DNA of 64,000 bases from positions 806,001-870,000 of the forward strand of contig NZ_CP115960.1 in assembly GCF_027941955.1 (NCBI RefSeq), read 5' to 3'. Made by a program: the position numbers and the translations under genes. The notes under the pieces are model-generated. The model was not told the DNA's origin and did no database searches. It saw nothing but the letters and a program-made list of their open reading frames with translations. The stretch is from Sphingomonas sp. 7/4-4 (GTDB lineage: Bacteria > Pseudomonadota > Alphaproteobacteria > Sphingomonadales > Sphingomonadaceae). Shown one piece after another: positions 33,443 through 43,786 of this stretch (position 1 is the stretch's first letter; each line of letters opens with the position of its first letter).

Positions 33443-35280
33443 TCAGCCCGCCGCTGGATCGACCACGCCGTCGATGCTCTTCTTGTTGAGATCGGCGGCC
33501 ACCTGCGGCGCGAGGCGGATGTTGAGTTCCTTGAGCTGCTTCTCGCTCACGAAGCTCGGTGCCTGCATCATCAGGTCCTCGGCCTTCTGGGTCATCGGGA
33601 AGACGATGACCTCGCGGATGTTGGGCTCGTCGGCCAGCAGCATCACGATGCGGTCGACGCCCGGGGCCGAGCCCCGTGCGGCGGCGCGCCGAACTTGAAC
33701 GCGTTGATCATGCCGGCGAAATTGGTGTCGACGTCCGCCTGGGTGTAGCCGGCGATCTCGAACGCCTTGTACATGATCTCCGGACGATGGTTCCGGATCG
33801 CGCCCGAGCTCAGCTCGACGCCGTTGCAGACGATGTCGTACTGGAAGGCGAGGATATCGAGCGGATCCTTGGTCTCCAGCGCTTCCAGCTCGCCCTGCGG
33901 CATGCTGAAGGGATTGTGGCTGAAGTCGATCTTGCCGGTGTCCTCGTCGGCCTCGAACATCGGGAAGTCGACGATCCAGCAGAATTCGAAGCGGCTCTGG
34001 TCGATCAGCTCGAGCTGCTCGGCGGCGCGGGTGCGCGCCAGCCCGGCGAGCTTGGCGGCCTGCGCTTCCTTGCCCGCGGCAAAGAAGATGCCGTCATTGG
34101 GGCCGAGGCCCATCGCGTCGGCAATCGCCTTCATGCCTTCCTGGCCATGGTTGTTGGCGATCGGGCCGCCGAACACGCCGTCCTTCTGCGTCGCATAGCC
34201 GAGCCCGGGGAAGCCCTCGCTCTGTGCCCAGCTGTTCATGTCGTCGAAGAACTTCCGGCTCTTCTCATGCGTGTTGGGTGCCGGGATCGCGCGGACCACG
34301 TCGCCGCCTTCGACCATCGAGGCGAAGCGGCTGAAGCCCGAGCCCTTGAAGAACTCCGAGACGTCAGTGATCAGGATCGGGTTGCGCAGGTCGGGCTTGT
34401 CGTTGCCGTATTTCAGCATCGATTCGCGGTACGGGATGCGCTTGAACGGCAGCGGCGAGACGGTGCGGCCCTTATCCTCCCAGTTCGCGAACTCCTCGAA
34501 CACGCCGTGTAGCACCGGCTCTATCGCCGCGAAAACATCATCTTGCGTGACGAAGCTCATTTCGAAATCGAGCTGGTAGAACTCGCCGGGCGAGCGATCG
34601 GCGCGGGCATCCTCGTCGCGGAAGCACGGCGCGATCTGGAAATAGCGGTCGAAGCCCGCGACCATCAGCAGCTGCTTGAACATCTGCGGCGCCTGCGGGA
34701 GGGCGTAGAACTTGCCTGGATGGACGCGACTGGGGACCAGATAGTCGCGCGCGCCCTCGGGGCTGCTCGCGGTCAGGATCGGCGTCTGGAACTCGGTGAA
34801 GCCCTGCCCGATCATCCGGCGGCGCAGCGATGCGATGACGTTCGAGCGCAGCAGGATGTTCTTGTGGAGCCGTTCGCGGCGCAGATCGAGGAAACGATAG
34901 CGCAGGCGGATATCCTCGGGATATTCGGCGTCGCCGAACACCGGCAGCGGCAGCTCCTGCGCCGGGCTCTGGACAACCACTTCGGCCGCACGGACCTCGA
35001 TCTCGCCGGTCGGCAGGTTCGGGTTCACTACGCTGGCGTCGCGCGCGATCACTTTTCCCGTCACCGTGATCACCGATTCGGCGCGCAGCGACTCGATCAC
35101 CGCGAAGGCCGGGCCGCTGACATCGGTGACGATCTGGGTGATGCCGTAATGGTCGCGCAGATCGATGAAGACGAGGTCGCCATGATCGCGCTTGCGGTGG
35201 ACCCAGCCCGAAAGGCGGACTTCCTCGCCGACATTGGTGGCGCGGAGCTGGGCGCAGGTGTGCGAGCGATAGGCGTGCAT
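33443..35280 (-). CDS. aspS: Aspartyl-tRNA synthetase (one frameshift)
   Basis: Class II synthetase, bacterial type with GAD insertion, 612 residues when repaired. N-terminal OB fold [20 protein letters not shown]; motif 1 region [18 protein letters not shown]; motif 2 [19 protein letters not shown]; motif 3 [19 protein letters not shown]. The break (CCCC 33672-33675, five C needed) falls inside motif 3, which would be lethal in an essential gene if real. I favour the second ATG (35280, MHAYRSHTC, the usual start) over the one at 35286 because GAGAG is seven bases upstream. A REP-like element lies just upstream. Confidence 0.95.
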
Positions 35281-35300
35281 TTTCATTCTCTCACTGGTTC

Positions 35301-35380
35301 GTCACCCCGGCGAAGGCCGGGGCCCAGGGTCACGAGCGACACGGCCTGGGGCTCTGGGTCCCGGCTTTCGCCGGGATGAC
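35301..35380. repeat. REP-like 80-bp palindromic element, copy C
   Basis: gtcaccccggcgaaggccgg at one end and ggctttcgccgggatgac at the other, 80 bp, between the divergent aspS and rnd genes. Same family as copies A and B; the left arm carries one G for A compared with copy B. Confidence 0.85.
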
Positions 35381-35457
35381 GCGATAAATTCGATAGCGCG
35401 GGCGCATCTCTGCCACGCACCCTTTTGTCAACCCGAAGACCAGTATATGGGCCCCCG

Positions 35458-36629
35458 ATGCATATCCATGGTCTGATCGAGGACAGCGCCGCCCTCGCCA
35501 ATCTCTGTGCGCGCTTCGCCAACAAGCCGTACATCTGCGTGGACACCGAGTTCATGCGCGAAAACAGCTATTGGCCCGAGCTCTGCCTGATCCAGATCGC
35601 CGATGACGAGGAGGCCGCGGCGATTGATCCGATGGGCGGAATCGACATGACGCCCCTGCTCGAGCTGATGACCAACAACGAGGATGTCCTCAAGGTCTTC
35701 CATGCCGGCGGCCAGGATATCGAGATCGTCTACAATCTCACCGGCAAGACCCCGCATCCGCTGTTCGACACCCAGGTCGCGGCGATGGCGCTCGGTCAGG
35801 GCGAGCAGATCGGCTATTCGAACCTTGTCGATACCTATCTCGGCATCACCGTCGACAAGGGCGCGCGCTTCACCGACTGGAGCCGCCGCCCGCTCGACAA
35901 GCGCCAGATCGACTACGCCATCTGCGACGTCACCTACCTCTCCGAGATCTTCCCCAAGATGCTCGAGAAGCTCCGGAAAACCGGCCGCGGCGCGTGGCTC
36001 GACCAGGAGATGGAGCGGCTCGCCGATCCCGAGAATTACCGCAACGACCCCGATCAGGCGTGGCAGCGCGTCCGCGTCTCCAGCCGCAAGCCTGAAGTGC
36101 TCGGCCGCCTGAAGGCGCTGGCGCGGTGGCGCGAACTCGAGGCGCAGGGCAAGGACTTGCCGCGCGGTCGCATCATCAAGGACGAGACGCTCGCCGATCT
36201 CGCCGGCACCCCGCCGCGCAAGCAAGTTGATCTGGCACGAATCCGCGGTCTCTCCCCGCCTGGGGCGGCAACGATATCGGTGGCCGGCTGATGGCGGCGC
36301 TCGAAGGTGCGAAGCCGATGTCGGCCGACGAACTTCCTGCGCGCGACGATCGCAAGCCGGCACTCGGCAAGGACGGCGCGCTGGTCGCCGATCTGCTCAA
36401 GCTGCTCCTCAAGATCCGCGCCAAGGAGATCAATGTGGCCGCGCGGCTGCTCGCCCGCTCGGACGATCTGGAAGCGCTGGCCGCGGGCGTGCGCGAGAAT
36501 TTGCCGATCCTCGAAGGCTGGCGCTTCGAGCAATTCGGCCGCGACGCGCTCGAACTCGTCGAAGGTCAGCTGGGGTTCACCGTCCGCAATGGTAAGCTCA
36601 AGATGACTCGAACCGAGGAGCCGTCATGA
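35458..36629 (+). CDS. rnd: Ribonuclease D (one frameshift)
   Basis: 3'-5' exoribonuclease for tRNA and other stable RNA 3' ends. DEDD catalytic motifs: CVDTEFMRENSYWPELCLIQ (DxE), VFHAGGQDIEIVYNL, and IDYAICDVTYLSEIF (YxxxD), followed by an HRDC region (LKALARWRELEAQGKDLPRG). The break is at CC 36259-36260: three C gives LSPPWGGNDIGGRLMAALEG and a 390-residue protein. The stop overlaps the I78 gene start as ATGA. Confidence 0.94.
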
Positions 36630-36919
36630 TCCGCGCGATTCTCCCGCTCGCCATTCTCGCCACCTCCGCGTGCCATTATGGCGATGGGCCCGAAGCCGCC
36701 CCTTCCCCGCCTCCCGGCAAATGCGTGGCCGACGGGCTCGCCAGTCTCAACGGCAAGACCCGCACCGACGCAGTCGAAAAGGAAGCGATGCGACTCTCGG
36801 GCGCCAAGACGGTCCGCTGGATCTCGCCCGGCATGGCTGTGACGATGGATTTCAGCGAGGCCCGCCTGAACCTCGATCTCGACGACAAGGGCAGGATCGT
36901 CCGCGCCCACTGTGGCTAG
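36626..36919 (+). CDS. Peptidase inhibitor I78 family lipoprotein
   Basis: 97 residues. A short signal with a lipobox-like end (MIRAILPLAILATSAC) is followed by an I78-type domain: ADGLASLNGKTRTDAVEKEA, then GAKTVRWISPGMAVTMDF, ARLNLDLDDKGRIVRAHCG. The W-x-x-P-G-x-x-V-T-M-D-F core is typical of the family, whose few studied members inhibit serine proteases. Coupled to rnd by ATGA overlap, and it ends overlapping the convergent serine-hydrolase gene by four bases. Confidence 0.85.
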   Translation: MIRAILPLAILATSACHYGDGPEAAPSPPPGKCVADGLASLNGKTRTDAVEKEAMRLSGAKTVRWISPGMAVTMDFSEARLNLDLDDKGRIVRAHCG

Positions 36920-37998
36920 GCTCTCGGTGCCGCGCCGAACAGGCTGTCGGCGAACAGGTCCAGCGTCTTTTGCGAGAGGCCCGTGTTGTTGAGGATCACG
37001 ATAGTCTCGCGCGTATCGTAGCGATGGCCGAGTACCGAGCGATAGCCGGCGGTACGGCCGGTTTCCCAGGCCGCAGGCACCGGCACGCCGCCGATCGTCA
37101 GCGTGCGGACGCGGCCGCCGAGCGCATAATCCTGCTCCGGCACACGGATAGTGCGTAGCACCCGGAGTGATTCGGGCTTGAGGAAACCCGAGTCGAACAC
37201 TTGATGCGCAGCATGGATCAAGTCGCCGGCGGTGCTGAAATAGCCACCGCCAGCGGCCATCACCGGCGTGCCCGGATCGGGCCAGGCAACCGGCGGTTCA
37301 AGCGTGCGATAGGAAATGGCAGTACCGGGCGCGGATGGTACCACGGCATCGGCTCGCGTGTGCCGCAACCCGAGCGGATCGAGCGTAATCGCGCGCATCG
37401 CATCCTGGAAAGGCCTGCCGGTGAGCCGCTCGATGATCGCCACGACCAGAAACCAGTTGGTCATTGCATAGTCGAACTTGCTCCCCGGCTCGAAGGCCAG
37501 ATCGCCTTGGCAGAAGCGGCGCACCGATTCGGCCGTACCGAGATCAGTGGTTACGAGTGACGGGTTGAGCTTGGCGGCAGCGATGAAGCCGTTGGGGATG
37601 CCGCTCGTGTTCGAGAGCAGGTGCGCAAGCGTCACGCGGGCGCCGGTATCGGCGCGATAACCGGGGAGCAAAGTGGAGATCGGCGTGTCGAGCGTCATTC
37701 GGCCTTTTTCGATCAGCCGGAGCACCGTCACGCTGGTCAACCATTTGGAGATCGAGGCGATGCCGTAGACGGTGTCGAGTGTTGCCGGGCGCTTCGCTCC
37801 GACATCCGCCATGCCGAAGGCGCGGGCGTAGTCGATGCGGCCCGCGCGCGCGGTGGCGATCACACCGTGAAAGCCATTGGCGCGAACAAAGGCCTCGATT
37901 CGCGGATCATCGCCCTCCGTGCGGGCAAGGGACAGTACTGGCGCCAGCGTCGCGATCCCCATGAGGCTACCCTGCAGGAACAGACGTCGATCGATCAT
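36916..37998 (-). CDS. Beta-lactamase-family serine hydrolase with Tat-type signal
   Basis: 360 residues from ATG 37998, which has GGGGGA four bases upstream. The N-terminus MIDRRLFLQGSLMGIATLAP is a twin-arginine signal. The penicillin-binding/class C fold is indicated by the nucleophile motif SISKWL (SxxK), LAHLLSNTSGIPNG and FDYAMTNWFLVVAIIERLTG. In that last motif the usual YSN triad reads YAM. Likely a periplasmic esterase, amidase or D-peptidase, not a true beta-lactamase. Substrate unknown. Confidence 0.85.
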   Translation of the reverse strand: MIDRRLFLQGSLMGIATLAPVLSLARTEGDDPRIEAFVRANGFHGVIATARAGRIDYARAFGMADVGAKRPATLDTVYGIASISKWLTSVTVLRLIEKGRMTLDTPISTLLPGYRADTGARVTLAHLLSNTSGIPNGFIAAAKLNPSLVTTDLGTAESVRRFCQGDLAFEPGSKFDYAMTNWFLVVAIIERLTGRPFQDAMRAITLDPLGLRHTRADAVVPSAPGTAISYRTLEPPVAWPDPGTPVMAAGGGYFSTAGDLIHAAHQVFDSGFLKPESLRVLRTIRVPEQDYALGGRVRTLTIGGVPVPAAWETGRTAGYRSVLGHRYDTRETIVILNNTGLSQKTLDLFADSLFGAAPRA

Positions 37999-38063
37999 TT
38001 GGTCCCCCACGCGCTATGCGGATAACAAGTCATTGCGGGAGCGGCATCAACTTCCAATGACCG

Positions 38064-39557
38064 TCACACCTCGAGCACCGGCTCCCTGCCGAACGTTGCG
38101 GCGAGCGCTTTGTGGCGTTTCTCGACTGCCTCGCCGTACAGCGCCTCGTCCTGGTGATCGAGGGTCAGCGTGAGCGTGCCTTCCTCCAATGCCACGTGCG
38201 AGCGCCCGAGCGGCGCGGCGACGCCGCCGCTCAGCCGTTGCCCCAGCCGGATCGCGAGGCCCCATAGCCGCGCCCGCGCCAGCGACTCCGCGTCGGCCAG
38301 CCGGCCGAGTGCTTCGGGGCAGCCGAGCCCGCCGCCCAACGCCGTGTAGAGCGCCTGGGCAAGGATCGCTCTTCCCACTGCGTCGATCGCCACCCAATTG
38401 CCGTGGAGTGCGATCTCCATGCCGCGTTCGGCGCGGAACTCGGGGTTCGCGCGCCAGCCGACATCGGCGAGCAGGCACGCCGCGTGACGCAGCCGGGCCA
38501 ATTCGGGCGCGTCGTCGAACAACGGCGCGATCCACGCGTCGAGCAGATCGCCATGCTCGGGGAAGCGCCCGGAGCGCTCGCCTTCGTCGCGCGCCGCCGC
38601 GATCAGCGGATCCTCGAGGCGCTGCTCCGGGGTGAGCCGCTGATAGAGCAAGCCCTCGCGCAGTCCGTAGGCCGATACCACGCTGCCGCTGCTCCCCAGA
38701 TGCCTGAGCACGCTGAGCAACAATGCAGTCGCGTCCGGCAAGGTCGGGATACGCGCGCCGGAGATGTCGGGAATCGCCTTGAGCTCGGCCTTCGGGATCT
38801 CGGCGAGCACGCGCTGCAGATCGCCGACGCGTTCGAGCGCGATCGGATATTGGTGCACCACCGGCAGCGGATAGCCGGTGCGGTGCATGTCGAGCCGCGC
38901 GAGCGCGCGCCACGATCCGCCGACCAGATAGAAAGGCAGTCCCTTCCCCCGCCCGCTCCAGCCCGAATCGGCGAACAATTTCGCGACCTTGCGGTCGAGC
39001 ATCCCCTTGCCCTCCGCGCGGATCACGCCGAGCCGGAGCACGCCGAGTGGAAAGGACACGCGATCGGTGACCGTCCCCGCGACGACGCGCACCAGCTCGA
39101 GGCTGCCTCCGCCCAGATCGCCCACCACGCCGTCGGCTTCCGGGATGCCCGAGAGCACGCCCATGCCCGAGGCCATCGCCTCCTCCTGGCCCGAAAGCAG
39201 CTCGACTTCGAGCCCCAGCGCCTCGGCCGCGCGGATCAGTTCGCCGCCATTCGAGGCGTCGCGCACCGCGGCGGTCGCCACCGTGCGCAATTCGCTCACC
39301 TGCATCTCGCGGGCGAGCGCGGCGAAGCGCGCCAATGCGGCGCGCGCCCGCGCCAGCCCGGCCTTGTCGATCGCGCCGGTCTCGCTGAGCGACCGGCCGA
39401 GCCCCGCCATCACCTTTTCGTTGAACAATACCGCCGGCAGCCGCGCCGCGCCGTCATAGACGACGAGACGCACCGAATTCGATCCGATGTCGATGATCGC
39501 CACGCGCGCCTTCGCCGGCACGGTGCGTTGCTCCGGCTTTCGGAGGAGCGTGGCCAT
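38064..39557 (-). CDS. ppx: Exopolyphosphatase, Ppx/GppA family
   Basis: Intact, 497 residues. Hydrolyses polyphosphate termini or pppGpp. The ASKHA phosphate loops VAIIDIGSNSVRLVVYDG and GVVGDLGGGSLELVRV are present, with LRTVATAAVRDASNG and LLSGQEEAMASGMGVL. The C-terminal half (from about residue 315) is the helical HD-like region of long Ppx proteins. It begins four bases after the ppk1 stop, so synthesis and degradation of polyP share a transcript. Confidence 0.94.
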   Translation of the reverse strand: MATLLRKPEQRTVPAKARVAIIDIGSNSVRLVVYDGAARLPAVLFNEKVMAGLGRSLSETGAIDKAGLARARAALARFAALAREMQVSELRTVATAAVRDASNGGELIRAAEALGLEVELLSGQEEAMASGMGVLSGIPEADGVVGDLGGGSLELVRVVAGTVTDRVSFPLGVLRLGVIRAEGKGMLDRKVAKLFADSGWSGRGKGLPFYLVGGSWRALARLDMHRTGYPLPVVHQYPIALERVGDLQRVLAEIPKAELKAIPDISGARIPTLPDATALLLSVLRHLGSSGSVVSAYGLREGLLYQRLTPEQRLEDPLIAAARDEGERSGRFPEHGDLLDAWIAPLFDDAPELARLRHAACLLADVGWRANPEFRAERGMEIALHGNWVAIDAVGRAILAQALYTALGGGLGCPEALGRLADAESLARARLWGLAIRLGQRLSGGVAAPLGRSHVALEEGTLTLTLDHQDEALYGEAVEKRHKALAATFGREPVLEV

Positions 39558-39561
39558 CAGG

Positions 39562-41703
39562 TCAATGTTCCTTCTTCGCCCCGCGCCGCCGCTTGAGCGA
39601 CAGCTTCGGCACCGGCTTGCGCTTCTCGAGCGCAGCGCCGCGGCCCGAAAGCGAGGGGTTGGTCATGAAATAGCGGTGCAGGTTGAACGGTTCCGCGCCC
39701 GGTTCGGCGCGGACATAGCGGCCGTCGGGCTGCAACTGCCAGCTCTGCTCGTCGTCGAGCAGATTGGCGACCATGACCTGATCGAGCACCTGATCGTGCA
39801 CCGTCTTGTTGAGGATCGGCAGCATGAACTCGACGCGGCGGTCGAAGTTGCGCGGCATCCAGTCGGCCGAGGAGATGAACAGCTTCGCCCCGTCGCCCGG
39901 CAGCCCCTTGCCGTCGCCGAACGCCCAGATCCGGCTGTGTTCGAGGAAGCGTCCGACGATCGACTTGACCCGGATATTCTCCGACAGGCCGGGAACGCCT
40001 GGGCGCAGGCAGCAGATGCCCCGGATGATCAGGTCGATCTCCACCCCGGCGCCACTGGCCTCGTAGAGCTTCTCGATCACCGTTGGATCGACCACTGAAT
40101 TCATCTTGGCCCAGATCGCCCCCGGCCTGCCGGCACGGGCATGGCCGATCTCGACGTCGATCAGCCGCACCAGCTCGTTGCGCAGGTCGCGCGGACTGAT
40201 GTTGAGCAGGTTGAGCGCCTCGGGCTCGACATAGCCGGTGACGTAGTTGAACAGCTGCGCCGCATCGCGACCCAGCCGCGGATCGGCAGTGAAGAAGCTC
40301 AGATCGGTATAGATGCGCGCCGTGATCGGGTGATAATTGCCCGTCCCGAAATGGCAGTAGGTGCGATAGCCGTTGCCCTCGCGCCGCACGACCATCGAGA
40401 CCTTGGCATGGGTCTTCCAGTCGATGAAGCCATAGACCACCTGCACACCCGCACGTTCGAGCGCAGTCGCCCAATAGAGATTCTGTTCCTCGTCGAACCG
40501 CGCCTTCAGTTCGACTACCGCGGTCACCGATTTGCCCGCTTCTGCCGCTGCGATCAGCGCGTTGATCACCGCCGGCTGCTTGCCTGCGCGATAAAGCGTC
40601 TGCTTGATCGCGACCACGTCCGGATCGCTCGCCGCCTGCCCGAGGAACGAGAGCACCACGTCGAAGCTCTCATAGGGGTGGTGGACGAGGATGTCCTTGG
40701 CGCGGATCGCCGCGAAGCAATCGCCGCCATATTCGCGGATCCGCTCCGGGAAGCGTGCGACGAAGGGCGTGAACTTGAGGTCGGGCCGGTCTTCTTCGAC
40801 CAGCGCCGAGAGATCGCCGATGCCGAGGAAGCCGCCTGTCTCGGTCAGCAGCGCCTCGCTCCCGCCCAGCTCCTCCTTGAGCACCGCCTCGAGTTCGGCG
40901 GCGATCCCGTCCTCCATCTCCAGGCGGATCACCCGGCCGCGCCGGCGGCGCTTGATCGCCGAGCGGAAGGTCATGACGAGGTCCTCGGCCTCTTCCTCGA
41001 TTTCGAGGTCGCTGTCGCGCAGCACGCGGAACGCCGCCGATCCGAGCACGTCGTAACCGGGGAAGAGCAGGTGCGAGAAGCGTTTGAGCAGCACCTCGAC
41101 CGCGACATAGCGCGCCGGCTCTCCGGGCAGCCGCACGAAACGCGGCATCGTCGTCGGCAGCAGCACCAGCTCGCGGATCGGCTCGCGATCCGATCGCCGG
41201 ACCAGGTCGAAGATCACGCTCGATCCCTGATTGGGGATGAACGGGAAAGGATGCGCCGGATCGAGCGCCTGGGGCGTGAGGATCGGAAAGATCTGCTCGC
41301 GGAAGTGGCTTTCGAGCCAGGCCTCGGTCTCGCCTTCGATATCGACGGATTCGAGGACGTGGATGCCCACTTCGGTCAGCTGCGTGCGGATGTCGTGCCA
41401 CACGCTCTGCTGGCTGTCGGCGAGGATCTCGGCCTCCTCGGAGATCGCGGCGAGCTGCTGCCCAGGCGTCCGCCCGTCGGCCGAGCGCGCCTCGACCTTC
41501 TGGAGCTGCTGCCCCATCAGTCCGGCGACGCGGACCATGAAGAATTCGTCGAAGTTCGATCCGGAGATCGAAAGGAAGCGCAGCCGCTCCAGCAGCGGGT
41601 GCGCGGGGTTGCAAGCTTCCTCCATCACCCGGCGATTGAACGCCAGCCAGCTCAGCTCGCGGTTGAAATAGCGCTTCACCGGCTCTCCCGGACTATCGGT
41701 CAT
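39562..41703 (-). CDS. ppk1: Polyphosphate kinase 1
   Basis: Intact RNA-degradosome-size enzyme (713 residues from [20 protein letters not shown]; an alternative ATG lies at 41745). Makes polyP from ATP via a phospho-histidine. N-terminal [15 protein letters not shown], then [19 protein letters not shown], the autophosphorylated His in [15 protein letters not shown], and the second histidine region [13 protein letters not shown] with [17 protein letters not shown]. The C-terminus is strongly basic ([18 protein letters not shown]). Order hdaA-ppk1-ppx. Confidence 0.96.
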   Translation of the reverse strand: MTDSPGEPVKRYFNRELSWLAFNRRVMEEACNPAHPLLERLRFLSISGSNFDEFFMVRVAGLMGQQLQKVEARSADGRTPGQQLAAISEEAEILADSQQSVWHDIRTQLTEVGIHVLESVDIEGETEAWLESHFREQIFPILTPQALDPAHPFPFIPNQGSSVIFDLVRRSDREPIRELVLLPTTMPRFVRLPGEPARYVAVEVLLKRFSHLLFPGYDVLGSAAFRVLRDSDLEIEEEAEDLVMTFRSAIKRRRRGRVIRLEMEDGIAAELEAVLKEELGGSEALLTETGGFLGIGDLSALVEEDRPDLKFTPFVARFPERIREYGGDCFAAIRAKDILVHHPYESFDVVLSFLGQAASDPDVVAIKQTLYRAGKQPAVINALIAAAEAGKSVTAVVELKARFDEEQNLYWATALERAGVQVVYGFIDWKTHAKVSMVVRREGNGYRTYCHFGTGNYHPITARIYTDLSFFTADPRLGRDAAQLFNYVTGYVEPEALNLLNISPRDLRNELVRLIDVEIGHARAGRPGAIWAKMNSVVDPTVIEKLYEASGAGVEIDLIIRGICCLRPGVPGLSENIRVKSIVGRFLEHSRIWAFGDGKGLPGDGAKLFISSADWMPRNFDRRVEFMLPILNKTVHDQVLDQVMVANLLDDEQSWQLQPDGRYVRAEPGAEPFNLHRYFMTNPSLSGRGAALEKRKPVPKLSLKRRRGAKKEH

Positions 41704-41741
41704 CAAGGGTCCCTCTTCGGCCCGCATTCTTGCTGCCTTGG

Positions 41742-42356
41742 TCATGGCCCTAGGGATCGTCCGTTGCGGTTATGAGACCATTCGCCGCGAGTGTCTCGCG
41801 CACTGCGGAGATCGACAAACGGTTGTCCGATCTCGCACTCCAGTGCGTCGGCAACGCGCAGGATCGCGACATGGCTGCGTTCGATGCGTTTCGCGACCCA
41901 GGCGATCACGTCCGGTTTGGCGTGCAGCAAATGCTTTTCGAAAGCTCGTTCGATCAGCTGCGGCATCAGCGTATCGTCGGGCGGCCCCAGCTCGAGCAGA
42001 GGCGAGGCGGCTAGTCGCGAGCGCAGATCGGGCAGCTTGACGTCCCAGACCGGTGGCGCCGCCTCCGCGACGATCAGCAGCGGCCGTCGCTCCTGCTGCG
42101 CCTCGTTCCACGCGTGGAAGATGTCGGTTTCCTTCGCACGATCGGCATCATCGAAGATCCGTCCGCCGCTCTTCGAGGCGAAGATCCGCGCGAGCAGGCT
42201 GCGGCCCGATTTGCGCGGGCCTACCAGCAACGCACTCATCACCGGCCAGGTCGCCCAATGTTCGAGCTGGTGGACGGCACGGGCATTCGATTCACCGACC
42301 AGGAATTCCGTCTCATGCGCTTCCGGCAGCCCCAGCGGCAGGCGCAGCTGGCTCAT
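41742..42356 (-). CDS. hdaA: HdaA-like DnaA-related regulator of replication
   Basis: 204 residues, a DnaA-type AAA+ module without the DNA-binding domain. Alphaproteobacterial HdaA promotes ATP hydrolysis by DnaA at the replisome. It begins [20 protein letters not shown], close to the N-terminal clamp-binding QLRLPL motif of Hda proteins. The P-loop reads [16 protein letters not shown], with Arg where the Walker A lysine normally is. Sensor-type sequences follow ([34 protein letters not shown]). It overlaps the end of the DUF2066 gene by ATGA and precedes ppk1. Confidence 0.88.
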   Translation of the reverse strand: MSQLRLPLGLPEAHETEFLVGESNARAVHQLEHWATWPVMSALLVGPRKSGRSLLARIFASKSGGRIFDDADRAKETDIFHAWNEAQQERRPLLIVAEAAPPVWDVKLPDLRSRLAASPLLELGPPDDTLMPQLIERAFEKHLLHAKPDVIAWVAKRIERSHVAILRVADALECEIGQPFVDLRSARDTRGEWSHNRNGRSLGP

Positions 42357-43634
42357 TTGGCCGCCGGTGTCGCCGTGTTCTGGGGCGTCGGCGAGGGCGC
42401 GGGAGCGGCTGCTCCGCCACCACGGCGGATGCGCAGCACGCCGGGCCCTTCCTGAACCTGCCAGCCGCGCGCCTCGAGCGCCGCGCGCAGGCTCGCCAGC
42501 GAGCCGTCATAGGAGACTCGCATAACCGAAATACCCCCGAGCGCGAGGCTGGTGGTCGCCGCCGAACGTATTCCCGGCAAGCTGCGAACCGCCGATTCGG
42601 AGGCGTTGAGCGCCGCGACATTCGGCGTCTCGGCCTGCACGGTGTAGCTCGCCGTTGCGGCACTGCTGGCGTTCGGGTCCGGCGTAGCCGCGGCTGCGGC
42701 AGCCGCTGCGGCGGCTTCGGCAGCCAGCTGTTCGGGGGTCTTGGGCGTGGGCGGACGCACCACGAGCAGCGAGATCGGTGCGCAGCGCGCCCGACGCCAG
42801 CGCCTTCTGATACGCCTGGTCGAGCCGGACGATGCCCGCATCGAGCAACGCATCGAGCGAATCGCCATTGTCGACACGCAACGCGAAGCTCGTGATCGGA
42901 CGGCGATCGGGGCCATGACTCGCGGCGAACACGCCCACGATCGGCCCGCCCGGATATTCGCGGCGGAGTTGCACTTCGGCGACCAGCACGTCGGATGCGC
43001 CATATTGATCGAGGATCGTGCGCCACCAGTTGCGGCCGCGGCGCATCGTCTGGCCGGCATTGACCAGCATCGTGTCGGGCCCGGTGCCGCGCAAACGCAC
43101 ATAATCGATCGTGCTGCCGCCGCTGCGGAAGCGATTCCATGCGCGGGACCAGGCAGTCTCGCGCTCGAACACCCGGCCGACTCCGCCGGAGAATTCGAGC
43201 GGGACCAGCAGCATCGGCGGTGAACGCGTCACCACCGTCGATACGCCGAGGATCGCGCCGGCCTTGCCGCGGTCGAACAGCACGCCGAGACGGGCTATGT
43301 AGCGCGTCGGGCCGATCTGCTCGCGCTCGACGACGATTCCGGTGACAAGCGCATCGAGCGCCGAATCATTCAGCGTGGATTTCTTGCCGGTGAGTCGCTC
43401 GGAGAGCATTTCCCAGCCCTTGCGCTGGGCGATCCGCCAGCCGCCCTGCCGCGCGACATCGGCGTCCTTGCCTTTGACATCGACCTGCACGCCCGAGACT
43501 TCGAAGCTGCCCGAGGCGTCGATCGGCACGGCGCTCGCGCCTGCGCCCTGCCCTTGCGCGACGACCACGCCAGCGCCTGCGAGTGCGAGCGCGCTGGCCA
43601 ATCCGATGGTGAGCGAAATGCGGGACAACTGCAT
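42353..43634 (-). CDS. DUF2066-family exported protein (one frameshift)
   Basis: About 426 residues from ATG 43634. Signal peptide [23 protein letters not shown], then a DUF2066-type domain ([48 protein letters not shown]), a very Ala-rich linker and a C-terminal domain ending in repeated Gly/Pro. The frame breaks near 42765-42780, between SGALRTD and [12 protein letters not shown]2066 proteins have no assigned biochemical role. ATGA overlap with hdaA puts it at the head of a DUF2066-hdaA-ppk1-ppx operon, an arrangement common in sphingomonads and their relatives. Confidence 0.82.
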
Positions 43635-43697
43635 GCGGCCGCCCTTTTGGCGAAGCAGACGTGGAAATCCAAGCGCCATGTGTCCAATCCCTCTTTT

Positions 43698-43755
43698 GTC
43701 ATCCCGGCGAAAGCCGAGATGACAACTATGAGAACCAAGGCTCAGCCGGGGTGAC
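43698..43755. repeat. Short REP-like element, copy D
   Basis: gtcatcccggcgaaagccgagatgac, then about 15 bases, then a partial arm ending ccggggtgac. About 58 bp, a shortened relative of the 80-bp family, between the divergent DUF2066 and purM genes. Confidence 0.65.
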
Positions 43756-43786
43756 GGGAAGGCAAGTCGGCGCTAAGCGGCTGCGC

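Noticed and set aside
38403..41775. Plus-strand frames of about 400 and 540 codons opposite ppx and ppk1
   Set aside because: Low-complexity His/Arg/Glu-rich products with no RBS; the minus-strand genes are complete and certain.
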